A stretch of DNA of 42,677 bases from Promicromonospora iranensis (lineage in GTDB: Bacteria; Actinomycetota; Actinomycetes; Actinomycetales; Cellulomonadaceae): NCBI RefSeq assembly GCF_028994775.1, contig NZ_JAJQMN010000023.1, positions 1 through 42,677 on the forward strand. Reading direction: 5' to 3'. How positions within the stretch are numbered: position 1 is the first letter of the stretch; each line of letters begins with the position of its first letter. Shown one piece after another: positions 1-8,404 of the stretch. The position numbers and the translations under genes are program-made. The notes beneath the pieces are model-generated. The model was given only the letters and a program-made list of their open reading frames with translations. It did not search any database and was not told where the DNA came from.

Positions 1-215
1 TCCAGGGCATCATGAAGCGCATCAAGGCCAAGGGCGTCGAGGTCATCGTCTACGAACCCACCCTGGACGAGGACCAGTTCTACGCCTCCGAAGTCGTCCG
101 CGACCTGGACCAGTTCAAGACCCGCTCCGACGTCATCATCGCCAACCGCCGCACCGAAGCCCTCGACGACGTCGCCGACAAGGTCTACACCCGCGACATC
201 TACGGGCGAGACTGA
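1..215 (+). CDS. UDP-glucose/UDP-sugar 6-dehydrogenase, C-terminal end (partial)
   Basis: Only the last 71 or so codons are in the window; the reading frame is open from the left edge to a TGA at 213-215. The visible part resembles the C-terminal UDP-binding domain of the UDP-glucose/UDP-ManNAc dehydrogenase family: a strand reading VEVIVYEP, then [10 protein letters not shown] and a closing [10 protein letters not shown], where the late Arg-Asp-Ile-Tyr motif is typical. Family members oxidise a UDP-hexose to the uronic acid in two NAD-dependent steps in the cytoplasm, giving precursors for capsule or teichuronic-type polymers. The neighbouring glycosyltransferases agree with that role. The catalytic Cys and the NAD domain lie outside the window, so the exact substrate cannot be read. 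Confidence 0.85.
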   Translation, partial: QGIMKRIKAKGVEVIVYEPTLDEDQFYASEVVRDLDQFKTRSDVIIANRRTEALDDVADKVYTRDIYGRD

Positions 216-237
216 GTCACGGCCTGCCGACATGACG

Positions 238-270
238 AAGGGCTCCACCCGCATCGCGGGTGGAGCCCTT
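238..270. terminator. Perfect 15-bp hairpin, bidirectional terminator
   Basis: Bases 238-252 are exactly complementary to 256-270 around a 3-nt loop. The stem begins with AA and ends with TT, so either strand gives a short U-run. It sits between the convergent ends of the dehydrogenase (stop at 215) and the polysialyltransferase-type gene (stop at 340) and probably ends both transcripts. Confidence 0.85.
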
Positions 271-272
271 CT

Positions 273-301
273 CTGTCCTGAGCGGCCGCTGTCCTGAGCG
301 G
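273..301. repeat. 13-bp direct repeat, two copies
   Basis: The 13-mer ctgtcctgagcgg occurs at 273-285 and again at 289-301, separated by 3 nt, directly after the terminator hairpin. No function is evident; replication slippage would produce such a pair. Confidence 0.7.
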
Positions 302-339
302 CGCATCAACCCGATGCGCCGGCCAGGGAGCGGCGCCGA

Positions 340-1731
340 TCAGTGCGGCTGGAACCTGATGGCCTTGCCGACCGCGGCGATCCTGCGCAGACGGCGGTTC
401 CTACGGAGCATCCGGGCGGCGAGCCGACGGGCGCGGCGCTCGACTCGCGCGCGGTACGGCACCGCGACCGGCTCGACCACGGCCACGGCCTTCTCCTCCG
501 CGGGCGGCTCCGGATCCACGAAGTACTTCGCGGCCCACGGCGCCTGCTCCAGGAGCGCCGCACGGCGCTCAGGAGACGGTTCCTCGAAGTGATCGGGCTG
601 CATCGCCTGCGCGACCTCGGCGACGAGCAGCTGCACGTCGATCGCCGGGGGCTGCCGGACCGAGATCGCTCCGACCTCGTCCCACTCGACGCGGTTCAGC
701 CGGACGTCCGTGATCGCCAACGGGATCCGGTTGCTGTCCTTGAAGCGGGGCAGACGTCCGAGAACCTTGTCCACGCCCACGGTGTAGCCGGTCATACCGT
801 ACGTCTCGACCGCCGTGGAGAGACCCGTCGAGAAGCAGCCGATCGCCACGGCGGGCCGGAGCCGGTCGTAGAGGATCTCGACGGGGACCGGCTCGTCGAG
901 GACCTTGAGCTCGACACCGAGCGATCGACCGAGGTCGATCAGACTGTGGGTGAAGGCCGGAGGAGCGCTCGGATGCGGCTTGAACGCGATCGAGGAGTAG
1001 CCGAGCGCGACCGCGGCGCGGAGGAACTCCCGGTGCAGCTCCTCCTCCTCTTCCTCGGTGACCAGGCCGAGCGCGGCAAGATACTGGCCCAGCATGATCG
1101 CCTCGACGGGCTCGTCGACCATCGCACCGACGGAGGCGTTCTCGAACGCCACCTTCCCGTACTCCTGGACGACGGCGCGGAACGACTCGGCGGGTACGAC
1201 GACGTTCTCGATGCCGTGCTCGCTGAGCAGCACCGGGCGCAGCCCGCCGGCGAGGTCCAGGTACAGCAGGCGGCGCAGGTTCTCCGCGACGCTGGGCCGG
1301 ATGGGCTTGCGGGTCGGGCCGTAGCTCATCAGGCCGTCCGAGACGACGTCGATGGGCGCACCCCTGAACAGCCTCGTCAGGGTCGTCGAGGGCCGCACGG
1401 GCAGCGACTGGAGCGTGATGCCGAACTCGCCCTCGATGCCCGCGGCCTCGAGGAGGGTGTCCCGCCACATCGGGATCTTGCGTGTCGGCGGGTTCCATAC
1501 CCGCGGGTGGTACGGGAAGATCAGCTCGTTGAGGTACACCACGCGGTCGAACCGGCTGGCCAGGGAGTCGAACCCCTGCTGCTCGATCAGGCTCCGGCCG
1601 ATCTCGGGAATCTTCGCGTTGTTGATCACCAGCAGCACCCGCTGCTCGGTATCTCGGTAGAGCCCGGAGTCGATCGCGGCGGCCATCGTCGCCGCTGCCA
1701 TGAACGTGGGTGCAATGAACAGCTGGTCCAT
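340..1731 (-). CDS. Polysialyltransferase-family (A-2_8-polyST) glycosyltransferase
   Basis: 463 residues with no signal peptide or clear membrane segment. The layout resembles the alpha-2,8-polysialyltransferase Pfam family common in actinobacteria: an N-terminal Rossmann-like half (LFIAPTFMAAATM, VLLVINNAKIPEIG), a middle GQYLAALGLVTEEEEEE segment, then KPHPSAPP and CFSTGLSTAVE in the second half, where donor-binding His and Ser residues of GT-B sialyltransferases usually lie. It is likely to elongate or decorate a capsular polysaccharide at the inner membrane face; the sugar cannot be inferred and need not be sialic acid. The ATG directly follows the TGA of the upstream GT2 gene (TGAATG), so the two are translationally coupled. 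The basic Arg-rich C-terminus (about residues 430-460) could contact membrane phospholipid. Confidence 0.75.
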   Translation of the reverse strand: MDQLFIAPTFMAAATMAAAIDSGLYRDTEQRVLLVINNAKIPEIGRSLIEQQGFDSLASRFDRVVYLNELIFPYHPRVWNPPTRKIPMWRDTLLEAAGIEGEFGITLQSLPVRPSTTLTRLFRGAPIDVVSDGLMSYGPTRKPIRPSVAENLRRLLYLDLAGGLRPVLLSEHGIENVVVPAESFRAVVQEYGKVAFENASVGAMVDEPVEAIMLGQYLAALGLVTEEEEEELHREFLRAAVALGYSSIAFKPHPSAPPAFTHSLIDLGRSLGVELKVLDEPVPVEILYDRLRPAVAIGCFSTGLSTAVETYGMTGYTVGVDKVLGRLPRFKDSNRIPLAITDVRLNRVEWDEVGAISVRQPPAIDVQLLVAEVAQAMQPDHFEEPSPERRAALLEQAPWAAKYFVDPEPPAEEKAVAVVEPVAVPYRARVERRARRLAARMLRRNRRLRRIAAVGKAIRFQPH

Positions 1732-2694
1732 TCAGCGAACCTCGATCCGGATAATCTTCTTCAGCACGATCCGCGTCGGCAGGTCGAAGTGAGTGAGCGC
1801 GGCCTTCATCGCCTCCTTGGGGAAGGAGTTCAGGAACGCCGAGGACCGGTGGAACAGCTCGCTCTGCAGCTCCGGCGAGAGCCTCGCCCGCATCGAGACA
1901 TGGAAGGCGACGATCCGGCTCGCGCCGTAGGCCGCCTTCTCGATGTAGTCCCTGTTGCCCGTCTGCAGCGCGAGGTCACGGATGCCCGCGTAGGCGTCCA
2001 GGAAGTGGAGCGTGCTCGCGTTACCCGCCTGCGTCAGTGCCGTCGGGTTGGCGTCCTTGCGGTAGAAGTAGCCCTTGAGGCCCACCACCGCCGTGCGCTC
2101 CGTGTTCAGGTGGAGCCGCCAGAACCACGGCCGGTCGGCCGCCGTGCGCAGCGACTCGTCGAAGGCGAACAACTCGGGAGCGATGCGCTCCCGGTCGTAC
2201 ATCCCGGCCCACAGGTACGGGTAGTCGACCATCGTGCGGCTTCCGCGCAGCCCGATCTGCGTCTTCGGGTCCAGCGCGACGTCGCGCACCTCCTCAGGGG
2301 CGCGGCGCACACTGCGGTTCATGGCGTCGACACGCACGTGGTCGGTCCGGACGAAGTCGACGTCGAGCCGCTTGAGGCTGTCGAGCGTCTCCTCGAGATG
2401 TCCCGCCTGGTACCAGTCGTCAGCATCCAGGTACGTGAGGTACCGGCCGTCTGCCTGCTCGAGCGCGAGGTTCCGGGAACGAGCGACACCGTAGTTCTCG
2501 GGATTGCGGATCAGCGTGAGCCACGGCATCTTCTCCGCGGCCTGCTCCAGGAGCTCAGGCGTCGCGTCCGTCGAATGATCATCGATAATGATGAACTGGA
2601 AGTCGTCCCGATAGTTGCTTCGAATAGTCGCCAGACAATTCGGTAGAAAAGTGGCCGCGTTATACACCGGCACGATCACACTGAGAGTCGTCAA
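1732..2694 (-). CDS. Family 2 glycosyltransferase (GT-A)
   Basis: A GT2 enzyme with the N-terminal nucleotide-sugar fold: LSVIVPVYNAATFL, then IIIDDHSTDAT, and the metal-binding DADDW motif near residue 95. The C-terminal half (DRPWFWRLHL, FYRKDANPTAL) resembles capsule and teichoic-acid GT2 proteins. I place the start at TTG 2694 because AGGATGGAG lies just upstream (2705-2697) and the conserved fold begins three codons later, giving 320 residues; an ATG at 2742 would add a 16-residue tail that looks non-conserved. The 5' part (about 2580-2690) is visibly less GC-rich than the rest of the window. It is likely to add a sugar to a lipid-linked surface polymer together with the coupled downstream gene. 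Confidence 0.88.
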   Translation of the reverse strand: MTTLSVIVPVYNAATFLPNCLATIRSNYRDDFQFIIIDDHSTDATPELLEQAAEKMPWLTLIRNPENYGVARSRNLALEQADGRYLTYLDADDWYQAGHLEETLDSLKRLDVDFVRTDHVRVDAMNRSVRRAPEEVRDVALDPKTQIGLRGSRTMVDYPYLWAGMYDRERIAPELFAFDESLRTAADRPWFWRLHLNTERTAVVGLKGYFYRKDANPTALTQAGNASTLHFLDAYAGIRDLALQTGNRDYIEKAAYGASRIVAFHVSMRARLSPELQSELFHRSSAFLNSFPKEAMKAALTHFDLPTRIVLKKIIRIEVR

Positions 2695-2696
2695 GG

Positions 2697-2729
2697 CTCC
2701 ATCCTGAGGTAAGTTGCTACGGCAGAGTA
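2697..2729 (-). promoter_or_regulatory. Candidate -10 box and Shine-Dalgarno before the TTG-start GT2 gene
   Basis: On the minus strand TACTCT lies at 2729-2724 and AGGATGGAG at 2705-2697, just before TTG 2694. This gives a short leader with a ribosome site, unlike the leaderless starts elsewhere in the window. No clear -35 box is seen. Confidence 0.4.
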
Positions 2730-2804
2730 CACGGGAGCACATTCGGGGCTGTGCCCGGACTCACGCGTCAGTCGGCAAGTGAGCCTGCTGGCCCAAGTAA
2801 AGTA

Positions 2805-4931
2805 TCATCGATCCCCCGCCTCCCCGGCGTGCTGCGCGAGGGATCCTGCAGCCGGCCAGAGCGCGTCCGCGATGTACGGACGCAGGCTGCGAGCATAGGT
2901 GTCGGTGATGTGGTTGTGGTCCCGGTAGACCATGACGTTCCCCACCACCGGCATGCACTGCTCCGGGCCGCAGAAGCGGTCGGTGAGGTCCAGCAGCTGC
3001 ACGTCGGCCGCCAACCGGACCGCCGCGTCGAACGTCGCGTGCCCCGGGTCGGCGAAGGCCACCTCGCGCGGCACCGCACAGTCCTCCGGGACCGTCGAGT
3101 GGTCGGCCACGCACTCGAGGACGTCCCTGCGCGGGCGGGGCGCGTCCTTCAGGGCCACGACCCGGGAGCCTGCCTCATGGAGCGCGTTCCACATCCGGAC
3201 GAGCCCGTCGACACCGTCGGACGGGCTGGCGAACTCGGAGTCACCGTACATCCCCGTCACCACGATGTCGGGGGCGTCAGCGCGCAGCGCGGCCAGGGTC
3301 TTCACGTTGGCCTCATGGCAGGGCTTGGCGAACCGCGCCACCCTGGGCTCGAGCGAGAAGATGCACGAGTCGTGCAGGTACGTGACGACGCGCCAGCCCC
3401 GCTCCTCCGCCGCGCTGACGATCGGCGAGGCGAACATCCGGACGTGCGAGTCCCCCACCACCGCGATCGTGCGGGTTCCCGCCGGGTCGCCGAACTCGCA
3501 GACGGGAGTGACGTCGGATGCGGCGCCGCCGGCGCAGGCCGCGTACGTCCGGCTCAGCTCCTTGTGCACGTCCCTGAGGTTCGGCACGATCACCGGATCC
3601 GGTGTGACGAAGGCGGGGACGCGGGTACCGGAGATCGCCTCGGCACCGTAGCCGGAGCCAGGTCCGACGACGATGCCGACCGACTCCTGGCGCCATTCCT
3701 GCTCGATCACCTGGGCCCGGATCGTCGGGGTCACGGCGATGGCCGCCGTCATCGCCATCGCCCCCGCCGCGGCGATGAGCATCCTGCCGTTCGGCCTCGC
3801 CCAGCGGCCCAGGCGGACCGGTCGCTCCACCAGGACATAGCTGAGCTGGGCCAGGAGCAACGAGAGCGCGAGGAGTCCGAGGGACTCCAGAGCGCTCGGC
3901 CTCCGGTCCGCCCAGATCCCGAAGCAGATGATGACCGGGAAGTGCCAGAGGTACAACGAGTACGAGACGTTGCCCAGCCACTGCACCCCGGGCCGGTCGA
4001 CGAACCAGGTCAGCGAGCCCGGACCAGCCGTGCGACCCGCCGCGACGACCGCCACCGCTCCGAGCACCGGCACGAGAGCCGCGACGCCGGGGAACGGGCT
4101 GGCCGCCGTCAGCAGGAACGCACCCAGCGTGATCGTTCCCAGCCCGGCCAGGGCCAGCACCGAACGTGCCGCCACGAAGCGGTCGGTGTGCCGCAGCACG
4201 ACCGCGAGAAGACCACCGACCCCCAGCTCCCACAGCCGGGTCGTGGTCGCGAAGTACGCCGCGGGGTCGCCGGCGTTCACCTGGAGCACGCTCCAGGCGA
4301 ACGAGGCGGCCACGATCAGACCGAACAGGACGAGCACGAGCGCGCGCAGGGCACGCGTCCGGTTGCCCCGGACGCGACGCACCGCGAGCGCGGCACCCAC
4401 GACCACGAGCGGCCAGAGCAGGTAGAACTGCTCCTCGACCGCCAGGGACCAGAAGTGCTGGAACGGCGTCGCGACGTTGTCGGCGGCCAGGTAGTCGACC
4501 GCGTCGCCGGCGAGCACCCAGTTCTGCACGTAGAAGATCGACGCCAGCGCCTGGCGCTGCAGGTTCGCCCAGTCGGTGACGGGCACCACCGCGGTCGCCA
4601 CGACCACGGTCACGCCGATCGCCACGAGGCTGGCCGGCAGGATGCGTCGCGCACGGCCGGCCCAGAACTTGGTGAGCGAGAGCCTGCCCGTCTGCTCCAC
4701 CTCACGGAGCATGTGGCCGGTGATCAGGAAGCCCGAGATGACGAAGAAGACATCGACGCCGATGAAGCCGCCGGGGAGCATGGTCGGCTCGAGGTGGTAG
4801 ATCACCACCAGCGCGACGGCGACCGCACGCAGCGCCTGGACCTCCGGAAGGAAGCGTCGCCGCTCCGTGGGGTTCTCGCCCGTGCGCGTGCGTCCGGGCG
4901 CGGGAAGAGGGCTGGCCACGGATCCTTGCAT
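2805..4931 (-). CDS. Membrane O-acyltransferase (acyltransferase-3) fused to an SGNH domain
   Basis: About 708 residues in two parts. The first roughly 400 are an acyltransferase-3 membrane domain with some ten helices: FLPEVQALRAVAV, the conserved His in VVIYHLEP near residue 46, GVDVFFVISGFLI and FWSLAVEEQFYLLWP. The last 300 are an extracytoplasmic SGNH esterase-like domain with block I VVGDSH and block V DHNHIT, so Ser, Asp and His are all present. Such OafA/OatA-like fusions move acetyl groups from a cytoplasmic donor across the membrane onto sugars of wall or surface polymers. I prefer ATG 4931 because GAAAGG lies 6 nt upstream; ATG 4949 in the same frame has no ribosome site. It probably O-acylates the polymer made by the adjacent glycosyltransferases. 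Confidence 0.9.
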   Translation of the reverse strand: MQGSVASPLPAPGRTRTGENPTERRRFLPEVQALRAVAVALVVIYHLEPTMLPGGFIGVDVFFVISGFLITGHMLREVEQTGRLSLTKFWAGRARRILPASLVAIGVTVVVATAVVPVTDWANLQRQALASIFYVQNWVLAGDAVDYLAADNVATPFQHFWSLAVEEQFYLLWPLVVVGAALAVRRVRGNRTRALRALVLVLFGLIVAASFAWSVLQVNAGDPAAYFATTTRLWELGVGGLLAVVLRHTDRFVAARSVLALAGLGTITLGAFLLTAASPFPGVAALVPVLGAVAVVAAGRTAGPGSLTWFVDRPGVQWLGNVSYSLYLWHFPVIICFGIWADRRPSALESLGLLALSLLLAQLSYVLVERPVRLGRWARPNGRMLIAAAGAMAMTAAIAVTPTIRAQVIEQEWRQESVGIVVGPGSGYGAEAISGTRVPAFVTPDPVIVPNLRDVHKELSRTYAACAGGAASDVTPVCEFGDPAGTRTIAVVGDSHVRMFASPIVSAAEERGWRVVTYLHDSCIFSLEPRVARFAKPCHEANVKTLAALRADAPDIVVTGMYGDSEFASPSDGVDGLVRMWNALHEAGSRVVALKDAPRPRRDVLECVADHSTVPEDCAVPREVAFADPGHATFDAAVRLAADVQLLDLTDRFCGPEQCMPVVGNVMVYRDHNHITDTYARSLRPYIADALWPAAGSLAQHAGEAGDR

Positions 4932-5015
4932 GAAGTGCCTTTCGCTCATCGGGCACGAGGGCCCGCTGAATTTTCGGGGCGGCAGGCGGGGGGCCCGCTG
5001 CCCTCGGCACTCCGG

Positions 5016-6896
5016 TCAGAAGTCTCGGACCAGGCCGATCCCGCTCACCCGTACCTCGTCGCCCCCGATCGCCTCCAGCGCGATACCGCCGCTGCGGCTG
5101 CTCTCCAGGTCGACCGTGAAGACTCTGTGGTCGGAGGAAGCTCCGGACAGGTCGATGACGCCCACGCTCGATCCGGCGAAGATCACTCGTAGGCGACCGT
5201 AACCGGGGCTGGTGGGTGCCACCACTCGGACCTGCGATGTCTGTCGGACGTTGCTGATCTTGATCCGCGCACCGTCCCGCGCTGTCCGGTAGGCGTGCCC
5301 CGCGTGGTAGTCCGGGTCGGTGACCTTACGCCACGCGGAGTCGATGGACCACTGTGCCGGAATGGTCTCACGAGACGTCCGCACGAGCGTCCGCATCGTT
5401 CCCCGGTGATGGCTGCTGTTCAGGGCCCGGACCGCGTACCAGGTGGATCGCCCCGGATCGCTCTCGAGCACCGCGGACGTACCTGTCACCGTACGTACCG
5501 AGTACCAGTACGGCCGCGTCGGCATCTCCGCAGAGTACCGTGCGGTCCGCGCGAGGATCTGATAGCGGGCAGCGCCGGGCACCGGGTCCCAGCGGTAGCG
5601 CTGCTTCGCGCTCCATTGGATCGGTGCCTGCGCGGACGTGGGCCGGTGCACCGCCGGGGCCGGTAGCGACCGAGGCCGCCCGTACCGTGCCCGTGCCGCA
5701 TCGACCCGCTCGTCGACCGCACGGCGGATGTCAGCCAGCCGCTGGTTCAGGTAGCGACCGGGGCAGGCCGTGGCGTTGGTCCGCCCGTGCGGGAGGATGC
5801 GCGGTACCCGGACCCGGTCTCCCGGTGAGGTGCGGGACGTGTCGCCGGCCGTGCCCCGGTCGGTCAGCACCGTCGTGCCCAGCGGGTCGAGGCCGTACTG
5901 GTACGCCTTCCACGCGTAGACCCTGACCATTCCGGTGATCAGTGCCGAGGACGGCCGCGCGCTGTCGAAGCTGCCGATCGCCGAGACACCGATGGTCCCG
6001 GTGTTGAATCCGCCTGCTTGAGCGCCGATCGGGTTGTCGTACACGGCACCGGTACGCCCCTGGAAGATTCTGCCGAACCGGTCGACGAGAAACTGGTACC
6101 CGATGTCCGGCCAACCTCGCGACCTCGTGTGATAGGCGTGGATCCCCCGGACGATCGCGGACGACTGGCTCCTGCCGTACGAATTGGTCCCTGCCGTGTG
6201 GTGCACGAACATCGCCTGCAGGTCACCCGACACCTCGGGCCACGGCTCGGACATGGACTCGTCCGCTCCCCACGCCGAGCGGCTGACCGTCCTGGGTCGG
6301 ATCTCGTAGCCGGTGGCCGCGGTGGCGGTCGCCGCTGGGCCGGTGGCCTGCCCCACCGTCGCATCAGCGGCCGAGGCACCCGGATCGATGACGGCGACAC
6401 GCAGTCCCGCCGGTGTCCGGCCGCTGGCGGTGCGCACCCGCGCCTGCACGGCGTCGGCGCCCGTGGAGACGAACGGCTCGGTACCCGCACGCCCGCCGAC
6501 CTCCTCGGCGTCGTCGAAGCCCACCGCCTGCCAGTCGCCCCAGGAGCCGTCCTCGCGGACCCGCAGCGCGACCTCGGTGACCTCCTCGCCGGCAGTCGCC
6601 TTCCAGGTGACGCCCGCGACGAGGAACTCGATCGTCCCGGTCCTGGCGCTCAGTGCCGCGAGGCGCCCTGGGCTCGCGTGGGCCGCGGCGTCGTGCCCGT
6701 GTCGCGCCACGTCGCCCAGCGCCGTCGGGTCGCGTCGCGCCACGGGGTCGACCCCGGCCAGCCGCAGCTCTACGAGCTCCGGCGACACGGCCGTCGCCTC
6801 GGGCGCAGGCAACGACGCGACCGGGAGGACGAGCCCACCGAGGGCGAGCAGGACCACGAGTACCGGTGCGGTGAGATGGCGCGCGGGATGCCCCAT
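5016..6896 (-). CDS. Secreted PGRP/amidase_2 N-acetylmuramoyl-L-alanine amidase
   Basis: 626 residues. A signal peptide occupies about residues 1-37 (hydrophobic VLVVLLALGGLVLPVASLP). Residues 40-190 form an actinobacterial N-terminal module (FLVAGVTWKA, VRVREDGSWGDW type). Residues 205-400 are a PGRP domain: SRSAWGADES, FVHHTAGTN, DIGYQFLVDRFGRIFQGR, NTGTIGVSAIG and TNATACPG. The zinc ligands (first His of HHT, a second His and the Cys of ACPG) appear present, so it is likely an active zinc amidase that cleaves the MurNAc-L-Ala bond outside the membrane. The C-terminal 200 residues look like a beta-rich, fibronectin-like region (RYRWDPVPGAARYQI) that may bind wall. It is divergent from the SpoIID/LytB gene. 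The start is set by a TACGGT box 6 nt upstream. Confidence 0.88.
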   Translation of the reverse strand: MGHPARHLTAPVLVVLLALGGLVLPVASLPAPEATAVSPELVELRLAGVDPVARRDPTALGDVARHGHDAAAHASPGRLAALSARTGTIEFLVAGVTWKATAGEEVTEVALRVREDGSWGDWQAVGFDDAEEVGGRAGTEPFVSTGADAVQARVRTASGRTPAGLRVAVIDPGASAADATVGQATGPAATATAATGYEIRPRTVSRSAWGADESMSEPWPEVSGDLQAMFVHHTAGTNSYGRSQSSAIVRGIHAYHTRSRGWPDIGYQFLVDRFGRIFQGRTGAVYDNPIGAQAGGFNTGTIGVSAIGSFDSARPSSALITGMVRVYAWKAYQYGLDPLGTTVLTDRGTAGDTSRTSPGDRVRVPRILPHGRTNATACPGRYLNQRLADIRRAVDERVDAARARYGRPRSLPAPAVHRPTSAQAPIQWSAKQRYRWDPVPGAARYQILARTARYSAEMPTRPYWYSVRTVTGTSAVLESDPGRSTWYAVRALNSSHHRGTMRTLVRTSRETIPAQWSIDSAWRKVTDPDYHAGHAYRTARDGARIKISNVRQTSQVRVVAPTSPGYGRLRVIFAGSSVGVIDLSGASSDHRVFTVDLESSRSGGIALEAIGGDEVRVSGIGLVRDF

Positions 6897-6902
6897 GTCA
6901 TG

Positions 6903-6908
6903 ACCGTA
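6903..6908 (-). promoter_or_regulatory. -10 box (TACGGT) of a leaderless amidase transcript
   Basis: TACGGT on the minus strand ends 6 nt before ATG 6896, placing the expected transcription start at or within a base or two of the ATG. No Shine-Dalgarno sequence is present. Confidence 0.5.
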
Positions 6909-7028
6909 GCCAGCAAGGCCTGTCTGCGCCGCTCAGAACCACCGGGGTGCCGGCGAGTGCCCACGCCGCCCGGAGATGCCGCGCCGTGCCGGGTGAGGCA
7001 CAGTGGCAGGGACGGTGGAGGTGACGTG

Positions 7029-8369
7029 ATGGTTGTTCGACGACGGGCCACACGGCGAACCGCTCAGGGATCCACGGCCCGACAGAGCCGGGCAGGGCCG
7101 TTTCGTACGGCCGCCGGAGCGGCGGTGATGACCGCTCTGCTGCTGCTGGCGCACGCGGTGCCGGCGTCCGCCGCCGTGCCGGGAAGCTTCGCCATCAAGG
7201 GCTCGGGCTACGGCCACGGGATCGGGATGCCGCAGTACGGCGCCTATCAGATGGCTCGCGAAGGAGCGTCTGCCACACGCATCCTGCGCCACTACTACAC
7301 GGACGCCTCGGCGAGCCACCGCTCGACGCCTGTCCGGATCGGCGTCCAGGTGCACGGCCCGGACCCCTACGGCTTCCGCGGCTACGGAGACACACGGGAC
7401 AGCACGAGGATCACCGTCGCGCACGGCTGGTGGCGCCTGGTCGCCGGGGGCAAGCAGATCGAGTCCGGCCCCGCCGGCAGGCTCTCGGTGACGGCGTCCG
7501 ACGGGTCCGTGGTGGTCCGGGCCGACGGCCGCAAGCTCCGCCGCGACCGGATGGTGCTCGAATGGGCGGGCACGCCGCAGTACAAGCCCACCGCCCGCCC
7601 CGCGACCGTCTCGGTCGGGGGCGCGCACGGCACCTACCGGCACGGCCGGATGGTCATCTCCGCGAGCCGCGGGGTACCCAATATCGTGAACGAGCTGCGC
7701 CTCACCTCCGAGTACCTCTACGGCATCGCGGAGATGCCGTCGTCCTGGGGCGCGACCGGAGGCCGGGAGGCGCTGCGCGCGCAGGCCGTCGTGGCCCGCT
7801 CCTACGCGGTGCTCAAGGCGCGCGACTGGAAGCCGAGATGTCGGTGTCATGTCGTCGACGACGTGCGGGACCAGCAGTTCTCCGGCTGGGAGAAGGAGGC
7901 CGAGGCCACGTACGGCAAGTACTGGCGGTCCGCCGTCGACGCGACGTGGACCTCGGCTCGCCGAGGACGGGTCCTCACCTCCGAGGGTCGGCCGGTGGAG
8001 GCGCACTACTTCTCGTCCAGCGGTGGGCGGACGGCGAACTCCGAGGACGTGTGGTCGACGGCGCTGCCGTACGAGCGGTCCGTGTCCGACCCGTACAGCA
8101 AGAAGGCCCCGGGCAACTCGTACGCCTCGTGGACACGGGTGCTCCACCAGTCCAAGGCCCGGGAGCTCTTCGGGCTGGGCAACGTCGCGTCGATCAAGGT
8201 CACCTCCCGCTACTCGAGCGGGCAGGCCCGTACGCTGACGGCGACGTCGGCACGGGGCGCCACCTCGACCATCAGAGGGAAGGCCGACCAGGTCCGGACG
8301 ACCGTGGGTCCCTACACCGTCGCGGGGAGCCTGCCCTCGGCGTGGATCGGCGCCGTCCGGTCACGCTGA
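7029..8369 (+). CDS. Secreted SpoIID/LytB-domain protein
   Basis: 446 residues from ATG 7029, chosen because GGAGG lies at 7017-7021, 7 nt upstream. A signal peptide spans about residues 1-49 (twin-Arg-rich start, hydrophobic AAVMTALLLLAHAV, then ASA). Residues 58-75 hold SGYGHGIGMPQYGAYQ, the signature of SpoIID proteins; the main SpoIID/LytB body follows, with YLYGIAEMPSSWG, REALRAQAVVARSYAV and an EAHYFSSSGGRT motif. In Bacillus SpoIID the GHGxGMSQYGA motif is at the end of the domain; here it precedes it. SpoIID-type proteins are lytic transglycosylases acting on peptidoglycan, so this is probably a wall-remodelling enzyme of vegetative cells. Two Cys (RCRC) could form a disulphide. Confidence 0.85.
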   Translation: MVVRRRATRRTAQGSTARQSRAGPFRTAAGAAVMTALLLLAHAVPASAAVPGSFAIKGSGYGHGIGMPQYGAYQMAREGASATRILRHYYTDASASHRSTPVRIGVQVHGPDPYGFRGYGDTRDSTRITVAHGWWRLVAGGKQIESGPAGRLSVTASDGSVVVRADGRKLRRDRMVLEWAGTPQYKPTARPATVSVGGAHGTYRHGRMVISASRGVPNIVNELRLTSEYLYGIAEMPSSWGATGGREALRAQAVVARSYAVLKARDWKPRCRCHVVDDVRDQQFSGWEKEAEATYGKYWRSAVDATWTSARRGRVLTSEGRPVEAHYFSSSGGRTANSEDVWSTALPYERSVSDPYSKKAPGNSYASWTRVLHQSKARELFGLGNVASIKVTSRYSSGQARTLTATSARGATSTIRGKADQVRTTVGPYTVAGSLPSAWIGAVRSR

Positions 8370-8385
8370 CCAGGTCACGCTGACC
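8359..8385. repeat. 13-bp tandem repeat spanning the SpoIID stop codon
   Basis: ggtcacgctgacc is present at 8359-8371 and 8373-8385, a 14-nt period. The first copy contains the TGA stop at 8367-8369; the second repeats the TGA out of frame. It fills most of the 35-nt gap to the convergent Trm112-like gene. Confidence 0.8.
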
Positions 8386-8404
8386 GGGCGCCGGCCCGCA
8401 CCCG

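Noticed and set aside
343-2646. Long plus-strand open frame opposite the glycosyltransferase genes
   Set aside because: Its protein is Arg/Gly/Val-rich with no recognisable motif and mirrors the well-supported minus-strand genes; in very high-GC DNA such antisense frames stay open by chance.
2751-5192. Long plus-strand open frame opposite the acyltransferase gene
   Set aside because: Composition is Arg/His/Asp-rich without domains; the opposite strand has an intact acyltransferase/SGNH protein.
6018-7028. N-terminal extension of the SpoIID frame over the amidase gene
   Set aside because: ATG 7029 has a strong ribosome site and is followed by a signal peptide; the extension is antisense to the amidase.
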